NCBI RefSeq assembly: GCF_001559865.1
Contig: NZ_LOHE01000032.1
Location: 1-49,941 of the forward strand
Direction: 5' to 3'
DNA length: 49,941 nt
Origin: Abyssisolibacter fermentans
GTDB taxonomy: Bacteria; Bacillota; Clostridia; Tissierellales; MCWD3
A program made the translations under genes and the position numbers. Of the stretch, positions 35,168 to 43,874 are shown piece by piece. The notes beneath the pieces were generated by a model. That model searched no databases, was not told the origin of the DNA, and was given only the letters and a program-made list of their open reading frames with translations. Positions within the stretch are counted from its first letter, which is position 1. Every line of letters starts with the position of its first letter.

Positions 35168-36325
35168 TTATAATTTATCAAAAGCTTGTTTTATATCTGC
35201 TATTAAATCCTGTGCACCTTCAAGTCCTACCGCAATTCTAATCATATTACTGTTTTCTACTTGAATCAGTGTATGAGCTTCACCTAAACTTGTAGCAATT
35301 GAAAGTAAATTCATATTGTTGCATAGCTTATAGTCAGCTTCTCTTACTGTCATTCCTTTAATGCCATCTTTTAACCAGAATGAAACAATACCACCACCAA
35401 GACCATTCATTTGTTTTTGACATAGTTCATATGATGGATCAGATTCAAGAGCTGGATAAATAACTTTTTCTACATATTCATGTGATTCAAGGAATTTTGA
35501 AATTGCTAAAGCGTTTTCACAATGTTTTTGTATTCTCATTGTAAGAGTAGCCATGCCTCTCATAATTAACCATGCATTAAATGGTGAAAGTGCTGCACCT
35601 GTATAACAAGGCATACCAGGGTATTTTATTTTTTCTATAAGATCTTTTCTTCCTATAATTGCTCCTCCAAGTGCATCGCCATGACCATTAATATATTTTG
35701 TTAAGCTATGCAAAACAAGATCTGCTCCATGTTGTAATGAATATTGAATAGGTGGTGGTGCAAATGTGCTGTCAACTATTAAAATGCAATCATTTTCCTT
35801 TGCAAGTTCAGCAACCTCTTTAATATCAACAACACCAAGCTTTGGATTCTCAGGTGTTTCAATAAAAATTATTGTTGTATTTTCTTTAATGTTTTGTTTT
35901 ACATCTTCCATATCTTTAAAATCTGCAAAGCTTACTTCTGCATCCATCTTGTCAATTAATTCTCTGAAAAAAATGTCACTGTGAAAGAATAATCCTTTAG
36001 AGCATAGAATATGTTCTCCCTTTTCAAGTAATGTTAAAACTGTTGAACAAACAGCTCCCATTCCTGAACCCATTGTAACGGCAGCTTCTCCTCCTTCAAG
36101 AGCAGCAAGTTTTTTTTCTAGTTGAATTGTAGACGGATTTCCTTCTCTTGTATAAAGGTAACCTAATTCATTCCAAGCCTCATCCATTTGTTCAACTGTA
36201 TCAAATCCAAAAGTTGCTGTTTGATATATTGGTGATGCTAAAGAATGTGTTACGGGATCAAAACTATGTCCAGTGTGAATTAATTTTGTTTCTAGATCTG
36301 ATTTACTTAAATCATGTTTATCCAT
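35168..36325 (-). CDS. PLP-dependent Cys/Met-metabolism enzyme, methionine gamma-lyase-like
   Basis: A 385-residue PLP enzyme of the cystathionine/methionine gamma-lyase family with the PLP lysine Lys210 in SLTKYINGHGD, phosphate-binding GSGMGAV near residue 87 and YTREGNPS near 58. In classical methionine gamma-lyases the segment after GxH has a Tyr (Tyr114 in the P. putida enzyme) and a Cys; here it reads LCSKGLFFHSD, with Phe in place of Tyr and no cysteine after it. So the substrate may differ from methionine. It is cotranscribed with the MFS gene and its promoter has a MerR-type operator. Confidence 0.82.
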   Translation of the reverse strand: MDKHDLSKSDLETKLIHTGHSFDPVTHSLASPIYQTATFGFDTVEQMDEAWNELGYLYTREGNPSTIQLEKKLAALEGGEAAVTMGSGMGAVCSTVLTLLEKGEHILCSKGLFFHSDIFFRELIDKMDAEVSFADFKDMEDVKQNIKENTTIIFIETPENPKLGVVDIKEVAELAKENDCILIVDSTFAPPPIQYSLQHGADLVLHSLTKYINGHGDALGGAIIGRKDLIEKIKYPGMPCYTGAALSPFNAWLIMRGMATLTMRIQKHCENALAISKFLESHEYVEKVIYPALESDPSYELCQKQMNGLGGGIVSFWLKDGIKGMTVREADYKLCNNMNLLSIATSLGEAHTLIQVENSNMIRIAVGLEGAQDLIADIKQAFDKL

Positions 36326-36441
36326 TGTGACTTCCTCCTTTGTTTAAAATATATAATTTCCAAATATTTTATAATTAAATCATTACTTATAATTAATATT
36401 AATTATTAAACTTAAAATATTGCATCAAAATTACAATTAGA

Positions 36442-36472
36442 ATGATATACTATTACCTTAGGGGAGTGTCAA
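36442..36472 (-). promoter_or_regulatory. MerR-type promoter/operator of the gamma-lyase-like operon
   Basis: On the minus strand TTGACA and TATCAT are 19 nt apart (or TATATC at 17 nt), with CTCCCCTAAGGTAATAG between. Long spacers with a central CCCCTAAGG dyad are typical of MerR-family activated promoters, and a MerR gene stands divergently at 36797. Confidence 0.65.
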
Positions 36473-36704
36473 TAATATAATTAATTAGTAACTTCATTTT
36501 TAATAAGAAAGAATTTGACGCATAATACCCGAATATATTATGATTAAATAAAATTATATTTTTTCATAAAATTTATCTAAAACAAGTAAACTAAGATAAA
36601 CAAAAGTTAGAATATATAAGCTCAAATTATTTAGAAAAATTAAATACTCTTTATTAATGAAACTCATTCGAATGAGTTTGGACTTTTACATAAATGTATT
36701 TTAG

Positions 36705-36764
36705 TTCTATACTCATAATTCAGAAATATACAGCATATCATAAGAGTTATATAAATAATCTGGA
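36705..36764. repeat. right-end fragment of the MITE-like repeat
   Basis: AATTCAGAAATATACAGCAT and TATAAATAATCTGG match the right end of the 22716-22947 element (AATTCAGAAACTTACAGCAT, TATGAATAATCAGG). No left end is evident. It sits 30 nt before the MerR gene. The remainder of the 36326-36796 gap holds the operator at 36442-36472 and otherwise nothing clear. Confidence 0.6.
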
Positions 36765-36796
36765 TAACTATCTACATAATTTATGGAGGATTAAAT

Positions 36797-37597
36797 ATGA
36801 AATTATATTCTATTGGAGAAGTCTCAAAAATTAATAATATTACTATTAAAACTTTGAGATATTACGATAAGATAGGTCTACTTGTACCGGCATACATAGA
36901 TGAAACAAATGGTTATAGATATTATAGTTACAGCCAATTTTTAATTATAGATAAGATTAAAAAATTCAAATATTGGGATATACCTTTAAATGAGCTTAAA
37001 GATATTATATATGATGAAGATAATACCAAATTAAAAGAATTTTTTAGAAAACAAAGAGAATATCTTGATTCTGAAACAAAGAGAATCGAAATGTTAAAAA
37101 AAAATCTAGATATGCTTGAAAATTATTTCTCTTATTATGACATAGTTCAAATGAATAACAATGTTTATGTAAGACACATAAAAAAACGCCATTATATTTC
37201 TCATCCTTTTGATAATATTACTAGTATATCAGGTATAGACATAGAACTGAGAAAAATTATTAATTCACCACAATTTGTAAATATATCTGTATTAAACCCT
37301 TACGGATATATTTTGGATAGTAATGATTTTTTAAATGGTAAACTTACTTTCTTACAGTCTACAGTTACTGTAGGTGAACCTCCAAGTTTTGAAACAGAAT
37401 ATTTATATACTGCTCCTGAAGGAGTTTATGTTTGTTTCAGCTCAAAAATTTTATCTGATAATTATGATATTACACCTTTAATTGACTATATTAAACAAAA
37501 CAACTTAACTCCTAAGTTAATTATTGCTGAAGAATTTATACCTAACGGTACTTATAAATTTGAAAACTGTCCTTATGAAATACAAGTATTAATTTAG
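36797..37597 (+). CDS. MerR-family transcriptional regulator with effector-binding domain
   Basis: A 266-residue regulator. The MerR winged helix is at residues 1-70 (YSIGEVSKINNITIKTLRYY, GLLVPAYIDETNGYRYY), a dimerisation coil follows to about residue 115, and the C-terminal 150 residues look like a GyrI/BmrR-type ligand pocket (PEGVYVCFSS near 215). It is divergent from the gamma-lyase-MFS operon and is its likely activator. ATG behind TGGAGGA. Confidence 0.88.
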   Translation: MKLYSIGEVSKINNITIKTLRYYDKIGLLVPAYIDETNGYRYYSYSQFLIIDKIKKFKYWDIPLNELKDIIYDEDNTKLKEFFRKQREYLDSETKRIEMLKKNLDMLENYFSYYDIVQMNNNVYVRHIKKRHYISHPFDNITSISGIDIELRKIINSPQFVNISVLNPYGYILDSNDFLNGKLTFLQSTVTVGEPPSFETEYLYTAPEGVYVCFSSKILSDNYDITPLIDYIKQNNLTPKLIIAEEFIPNGTYKFENCPYEIQVLI

Positions 37598-37634
37598 AAA
37601 AGATATAATGAATTTCTAGCATAAAAGAACATAA

Positions 37635-37679
37635 AACGCTATAGAACAAACTTTATTAAATAGTTTAATCTATAGCGTT
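37635..37679 (+). terminator. hairpin after the MerR gene
   Basis: AACGCTATAG pairs with CTATAGCGTT, with an inner AAACT/AGTTT stem. No strong T run follows, so termination is uncertain. Confidence 0.5.
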
Positions 37680-37728
37680 CATTATAAACAAAAAAGTTAT
37701 AGAAATACTTAATTAATATGATATATAG

Positions 37729-37766
37729 TTAAGCTAATCACTCTAAATTTAGTGTGATTAGCTTAA
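37729..37766. repeat. 38-bp near-perfect palindrome between MerR and serS
   Basis: TTAAGCTAATCACTCTAAA faces its reverse complement with one mismatch. It lies between two convergent genes and lacks T runs. A bidirectional terminator or a palindromic operator are both possible. The rest of the 37598-37904 gap has no gene. Confidence 0.6.
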
Positions 37767-37904
37767 TCAAAATAGCATTTTATTTCAGTAAGTTTCAGAT
37801 ATTGAGTTAATTCAAAAATTTATTTTTTCTTATATACTAGCTTTATTAATGAAATTTGTATTTACTTTAATAAACTAATTTATAGAAATATAATATTAAT
37901 TTGA

Positions 37905-39440
<1,536 letters not shown>

Positions 39441-39446
39441 GAATTG

Positions 39447-39475
39447 ATTATAGCATATTATATCCTTTTTTTCAA
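39447..39475 (-). promoter_or_regulatory. sigma-A promoter of the serS transcript
   Basis: TTGAAA, 17 nt, TATAAT on the minus strand just upstream of the T-box leader. Confidence 0.8.
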
Positions 39476-39724
39476 GTATAAATACATATTTTTAACGGCA
39501 ATCGAATGAAAATATATTCTAATTAAAACTTTTACATAAAGTTTTCAAAAATAGACTTGTTCTGTTAAATATTTGATGTGATTTTTTTTTATTTGTGTAA
39601 CTTAAAACATATATTGTTTTAATGGTATAACAAATAAACCTATTTAATTTACTAACCGATTTACACTATAAAAAGTATATCTCAACTCATATTATTATAT
39701 TCCAACTATATCATCTAAAAGCTT
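39476..39724. other. gene-free interval between the serS promoter and the IS remnant
   Basis: AT-rich DNA without recognisable genes or strong structures. The outer end of the former insertion sequence may lie here but I cannot define an inverted repeat. Confidence 0.4.
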
Positions 39725-40421
39725 ATCATCTCTTGCGTCGCAAGCTAATTTTTTTCTCGCAGTTTTTCTCTTCTTTAATATATATTAAAGCGAGTTTCTT
39801 TAACATCGATTGATTTACAGCGCCATTATTTTTCCTTACTCTACTATTATCTTCTCTAAAAACAACATCTAAAATCCAGTGACAACTTTCTACTCCCTAT
39901 TGATTTCTTACTGCTTTTTCAAATAAGTCACACTCTGCATTTTGGGGTATACTGAGACTAGATATATAATAAAAATTCTCTTCTGTTATTTTTTTCTGTT
40001 GTAACAGTTCTTTTTACCATACCAATACTAGTCAAGTTTTTCCAAAAATGTTTTTCTACAAAAAAACAGTCTATATCATCAGTCTGGAAGTACTCCCTTT
40101 TTTCTATTCGTCCATGACCTTTTTCTCGCGTAACTTTTTTGCTGTAATTCATATTTTAAAATTTTTTAGCTATGGCATCTAAAAATAATCTTTTACTTCT
40201 TTATTAAATGTACCATGATTCCCTTTTAAAGCTAAAACATAATTAGCTTCTTTTTTTATTATTTTCTCAGCTATTTTTTTTGCGTGCCCATAGCGTAACA
40301 TTGAAATGGTGTAATAGGGACGTTGCATTGATTTACAGTGGGAGTTTCGCAATGTTAATGGAATGAGCAGAATTAAGTAAAATGTAACTAAAAACCTTCT
40401 TAGTAAAGATCTATATAACAA
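39725..40421 (-). pseudogene. ISAs1-family transposase, middle and C-terminal remnant
   Basis: The minus strand, read across several frames, gives AMGTQKKIAEKIIKKEANY then VLALKGNHGTFNKEVKDYF, KKVTREKGHGRIEKREYF, and further on ESCHWILDVVFREDNSRVRK and NNGAVNQSMLKKLAL, all in the order of the ISAs1/H-repeat DDE transposase. Frameshifts occur at an A run near 40280 and elsewhere, and internal stops are present. The N-terminal part is missing here; a matching N-terminal scrap is at 42910-43038. Confidence 0.85.
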
Positions 40422-40431
40422 GAAGGTTTTT
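40391..40431. terminator. hairpin at the upstream edge of the IS remnant
   Basis: AAAAACCTTCTT pairs with AAGAAGGTTTTT over an 18-nt loop, with A/T tails on both strands. A bidirectional terminator or an element boundary. Confidence 0.6.
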
Positions 40432-40575
40432 CAAGTTAAATAATAATATAAAAAAGATTGTCAAATAATAATTGTACATATAATACATTTTAAGATAAAT
40501 TGTACCATAGTTACAATAAATGTGATATAATTACATTATAAAGTTTAAATATGTTAAATTTTTGATATCTTCAAA

Positions 40576-40691
40576 GATTATTCATAAAAAATTAAGTTTT
40601 ATATATAACAACTCGCTATTTTTTAAGCTTACTAAAAGCTTATAATTAAAAATAATAATCCTATTATCCACGGTTATATGAATAATCTAGG
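40576..40691. repeat. MITE-like repeat, short copy (116 bp)
   Basis: GATTATTCATA at 40576-40586 and TATGAATAATC at 40677-40687, followed by TAGG, form the same inverted ends as in the 22716-22947 element. The interior is shorter and lacks the core motif. It is 140 nt upstream of the radical SAM gene. Confidence 0.6.
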
Positions 40692-40831
40692 AAAATAGTA
40701 TTAATTATTACGTACCTATCATTTATCTCCCATCTTCTATAAGTTGGAGATGAATGAAACAAGTGGAGTGAGAGTTCACTAAAAAACAGATAGGAGGAGT
40801 TACAGAAAGAACTTTTTCTGTAGAAAAATTT
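40692..40831 (+). promoter_or_regulatory. upstream region of the radical SAM gene with a displaced ribosome binding site
   Basis: TAGGAGGAG ends 33 nt before the ATG at 40832, too far for normal initiation. Between them the hairpin ACAGAAA-GAAC-TTTTTCTGT could bring the site close to the ATG. No ATG, GTG or TTG lies in frame in that gap. ATCTCC/GGAGAT near 40727-40751 forms another stem. Confidence 0.45.
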
Positions 40832-42088
40832 ATGTATCCATATATATTGGAAAATACAATATTACATTATTTAAATAAGAATGGCATATTGTTTAGGGAT
40901 AATCAAAGATATATGTTAAACAATATTGAAGTATATATGTTAGAAAAAATCGATGGAATAAGGACTAAAGATGAAATAGTTAATGAAATATCAACTGAAC
41001 TAGAGATAGAGGATATTGAAAAAATAAGTAGTATTTTAGAAGAATTCATTGAAAGTAAATCATTATTAATTAAAACTAGTAAGAATCCTAAAAATCACAT
41101 TATAAAAAAGAACGGAATAAAAACTAAAAATATACCGATATATCTTGTTTTGAGTTTAACCAATAAATGTATAATGAGTTGCAAACATTGCTTTAAAAGC
41201 TGTAGTACAGAAAATAATACTTTCATAAATTATGATAAATTAATGGACACGCTTAAGTACTTAAAAGGAAAAGCAATGTCAATACAATTAACTGGTGGAG
41301 AACCAATGGTTTATCATAGATTTTTAGATGTATTAGATTATTGCGGGGAAAACTTTGATACTACAGTAACAACAACTGCTGTATTGATAAATAAAAATAA
41401 TATTGATTGTTTCAAAAAGGTTAAAGATATTCAAGTTTCTGTGTATTCTAATATTCCTAAAGAGCATGATGCTTTTACAAATTTGGATGGATCATTTAAT
41501 GCTACTATGAATGGAATAGATGTAGCAGTAAAAGCAGGTATACCAGTTTCTATTTCGACTATTGTTACAAAAAATAATAAAAATAAATTGCAAGATATTG
41601 TCGACTTAGCTTTAGAACATGATGTGAAATTTTTAAAATTTGGCACGTTAAGACCATTTGGTAGGGCGATTACATTAAAGAATAAAATAATATTATCAAG
41701 TGATGAAAAAGATGAAGTTGCTAAAACTATAAGTAATTTATGTGAAAAAAACAAAGATAAAATTCATATTGGTAAATGGGAAGATAAAGACGAAAGTAGC
41801 AGTAATAACAGTTTTAAAGAGTTTCATTGTTTTGACTGTGGTGGTGGAATCTATCAATGGTGTATAAGCGAATATGGAAATATAAAGCCGTGTGAATTTG
41901 TACCAGATGAAATTTTTTCTATGGGGTCAATAGAAGATGAAAAGATAGAAAATATACTAGACATATGTAATCTTAATGAGCTTGCACGAGGTATGAAAAG
42001 ATGGCAGAAAGATTTAAATAGAATTGATTTGGAAATGAAAGATATATGTGACACTATGGGAAGATATTATAAAGAAAATTGTATTTAA
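40832..42088 (+). CDS. radical SAM/SPASM peptide maturase with PqqD-like N-terminal domain
   Basis: A 418-residue enzyme that probably modifies a small ribosomal peptide. Residues 1-80 look like a PqqD-type peptide-recognition (RRE) winged helix (YMLNNIEVYMLEKIDGIRTK). The radical SAM domain carries the cluster motif CIMSCKHC (Cys113, Cys117, Cys120) and GGEP at 155-158. The C-terminal SPASM part has CFDCGGG near residue 333 and WCISEYGNIKPCEF near 344, for auxiliary iron-sulfur clusters. Chemistry could be thioether (sactipeptide or ranthipeptide), carbon-carbon or other crosslinks. A precursor-like ORF follows at 42210. Flanks are IS and repeat debris, and no transporter or protease gene is nearby. 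Confidence 0.88.
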   Translation: MYPYILENTILHYLNKNGILFRDNQRYMLNNIEVYMLEKIDGIRTKDEIVNEISTELEIEDIEKISSILEEFIESKSLLIKTSKNPKNHIIKKNGIKTKNIPIYLVLSLTNKCIMSCKHCFKSCSTENNTFINYDKLMDTLKYLKGKAMSIQLTGGEPMVYHRFLDVLDYCGENFDTTVTTTAVLINKNNIDCFKKVKDIQVSVYSNIPKEHDAFTNLDGSFNATMNGIDVAVKAGIPVSISTIVTKNNKNKLQDIVDLALEHDVKFLKFGTLRPFGRAITLKNKIILSSDEKDEVAKTISNLCEKNKDKIHIGKWEDKDESSSNNSFKEFHCFDCGGGIYQWCISEYGNIKPCEFVPDEIFSMGSIEDEKIENILDICNLNELARGMKRWQKDLNRIDLEMKDICDTMGRYYKENCI

Positions 42089-42137
42089 CAAATTATAAAA
42101 TAATAAAATTTGCTGCAAGGTTACCTGATTAGAGAGG

Positions 42138-42172
42138 TTTGGTTTTGCTGAAAACCATTACATATTTTTTTT
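42138..42172 (+). terminator. weak hairpin with T run between maturase and precursor ORF
   Basis: TGGTTTT-GCTG-AAAACCA is followed after seven bases by a run of T. Possibly an attenuator or a processing site that sets maturase and peptide levels apart; weak as a full terminator. Confidence 0.45.
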
Positions 42173-42209
42173 ACTCACTAATAAAAATATCGTAAAGGAG
42201 GTGAAAAAA

Positions 42210-42308
42210 TTGGATAAAAATGAATTTTTAACATACAAAGCTAACGAAAATGCTATAAAATATTGCTATGACGGAAACCTGTTATGTCCACCATGGCAGC
42301 TGTTATAG
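42210..42308 (+). CDS. small RiPP-precursor-like peptide (32 aa), possibly frameshifted from a two-core precursor
   Basis: A TTG start follows AAAGGAGGTG, an ideal ribosome binding site, 122 nt after the maturase stop. The peptide has a charged leader (MDKNEFLTYKANENAIK) and a compact tail YCYDGNLLCPPWQLL with two cysteines. In the next frame the DNA continues as GSCYRHVVLCPPNITMSNLQ and then stops at 42357, so the motif CYxxxxLCPP occurs twice, 37 nt apart. Skipping one base (T at 42294) would join them into a precursor of about 48 residues. I know no family with this motif. The call rests on the maturase neighbour, ribosome binding site and repeat. Confidence 0.62.
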   Translation: MDKNEFLTYKANENAIKYCYDGNLLCPPWQLL

Positions 42309-42330
42309 GCATGTGGTATTATGTCCACCT
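42264..42330 (+). repeat. 37-nt direct repeat coding for CYxxxxLCPP
   Basis: TGCTATGACGGAAACCTGTT plus ATGTCCACC (42264-42292) aligns with TGTTATAGGCATGTGGTATT plus ATGTCCACC (42301-42329). The spacing of 37 is one more than a multiple of three, which puts the second unit out of frame. Confidence 0.8.
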
Positions 42331-42343
42331 AATATTACAATGA

Positions 42344-42367
42344 GTAATTTACAGTAATGTAAATTAC
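42344..42367 (+). terminator. hairpin after the precursor ORF
   Basis: GTAATTTACA-GTAA-TGTAAATTAC is a perfect 10-bp stem followed by TTTGTG. It overlaps the end of the second-frame extension, which stops at 42357. Confidence 0.6.
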
Positions 42368-42388
42368 TTTGTGAACAAATAAAAATCA

Positions 42389-42441
42389 GCTCTTTTCTGG
42401 TAAGAATCTAAATAAAATTCAAGCCAGAAAGGAGCGTTTTT
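42389..42441 (+). terminator. intrinsic terminator of the RiPP-like cassette
   Basis: GCTCTTTTCTGG pairs with CCAGAAAGGAGC (one G-T pair) over 23 nt and is followed by GTTTTT. Confidence 0.75.
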
Positions 42442-42693
42442 ATGACAATATGAACAAAGTGAGTTTTAAAGTAAAGAAATCGTAATTACTTTTTTTAATA
42501 TAAGTATTTGTTAATGCATTTAAAGTATCATAGTTTTTTATTGGATTGTTTTGAATATAAACCATCTAAATTAATTAATGTAGCTAAATACTCATCAAAT
42601 TTTATAACTTTAATTAATCTATATTTGGTAGAAAATTACCGCATATATCTTTTTTTTAATTTCATATTTCTCTATTTATAATTTTATCATCTT
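42442..42693. other. gene-free interval after the cassette
   Basis: AT-rich DNA with no recognisable gene or repeat. Confidence 0.4.
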
Positions 42694-43038
42694 TTAGATA
42701 TCTAAAATTAATATTTTTTCAAATTCATTTTCATTAAGTATTACTAGTTTCTCACTATTAAAAGTATTATTATAATTAGTAGTTATATTTATAATATTTT
42801 TATTGAGAGTAATTTTGTTAATTGCTATATACCAATTGGTATATTCTGAATCTATGTAAATTTCTTTATTAGATAAATCGTCAGTTAAATATTCTAATGA
42901 AATATATTTCTTTAGCCATTCTTCTTTATCATCAGCAAAATCACCAACATCTATCCAATTGTCTGCACCTGCAATAGTAGCTACTACTGCTATGAATAAA
43001 ATATAATGAGTTTATGTTTTATTTTCCATAGTTATCTA
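42694..43038 (-). pseudogene. N-terminal scrap of an ISAs1-family transposase fused to an unknown ORF tail
   Basis: The minus strand reads HYILFIAVVATIAGADNW, then IDVGDFADDKEEWLKKYISL (about 42905-43000). This is the N-terminal block of ISAs1/H-repeat transposases, after a short MENKT start and a stop at about 43016. From there the open frame continues with unrelated sequence (EYLTDDLSNKEIYIDSEYTN and onward) to a stop at 42694. No start codon serves the whole frame. The order and strand match the C-terminal remnant at 39725-40421. Confidence 0.75.
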
Positions 43039-43489
43039 AAATCAGTTATATTTTCAAATGATTCTGTAAAAGTGTTTGTTGTCATATTAATTCTCCAAAG
43101 ATATTAGGATTTTACCCTCTCTTAGTATTATTCTTGATAACTTTACAAACTCCTTTTTGATTTCGCAAAAAATATTTTTTTCATGCGATAGCCGTGCATA
43201 TTTTTAAAATTTTAAATCTAAATTTCAGTTATTTATTTTAATCAAAATATAATTTTTAAACTTCTAAAAAAAACTTAAGCATAAAGTTCTTTTTAATTTC
43301 AATTTTATTAAATTAATTTCACCAAAAAATTTTATATTAATATAAAGAATAAATGTAATATCATATATCGATAAATTAAATTATATCAATACTAAACACA
43401 ATGTTTTTTATAAATCCAAGTTTTATTGTATATATAAATTCATAATGACAATAATATCAATATTAACTTTGAAGTATGGAGGTAACAAA
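43039..43489. other. gene-free AT-rich interval
   Basis: No gene, tRNA or clear hairpin is seen. The last 15 nt contain GTATGGAGGTAAC, the ribosome binding site of the gene at 43490. Confidence 0.45.
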
Positions 43490-43681
43490 ATGAAAATCAA
43501 CTTATTGGCTCAATTAAGCGAACTTAAGGAAATAGATTATAGGAATACTTTAGCAATAGCTAGTATAATAGAGATACTTATTGAGAAAAAAATTATTGCA
43601 AAAGATGATATTGTAAAAAAATCACAAGAACTCGATTCTCTTACAATTAAAGAAGTACGCTCAAAAAAATATGCTCATTGA
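43490..43681 (+). CDS. hypothetical small protein (63 aa)
   Basis: The ATG at 43490 follows GGAGG at good spacing and is preferred to an in-frame ATG at 43445 that lies upstream of that site. The product is helical and charged, with IASIIEILIEKKIIAKDDIV in the middle, a pattern of a small helix-turn-helix-like or three-helix fold also seen in diverse proteins. I cannot name a family. It ends before a strong bidirectional terminator. Confidence 0.65.
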   Translation: MKINLLAQLSELKEIDYRNTLAIASIIEILIEKKIIAKDDIVKKSQELDSLTIKEVRSKKYAH

Positions 43682-43830
43682 TTAAAAATATAACATTAAT
43701 GTCTGTGAATATTTAATTTTGATTAGTTTTTAAAAGAATATATCAAAATCCATTATCATCATTTACTAATGATAATAGCTGTTTAGCTAGAAAAGCAATA
43801 ACCATTAATTAGCTTTGCAACTTATTTTAT

Positions 43831-43867
43831 AAAAAAATCACATACTTCTTGAGTATGTGATTTTTTT
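43831..43867. terminator. bidirectional terminator between the small protein and UPF0182 genes
   Basis: AAAAAAATCACATACT pairs perfectly with AGTATGTGATTTTTTT around a 5-nt loop; both flanking genes point into it. Confidence 0.9.
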
Positions 43868-43874
43868 ATTATAT

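Noticed and set aside
42293-42343. A 16-codon ORF starting at the ATG at 42293 inside the precursor region
   Set aside because: No ribosome binding site and it reads through the repeat in a frame without the cysteine motif.
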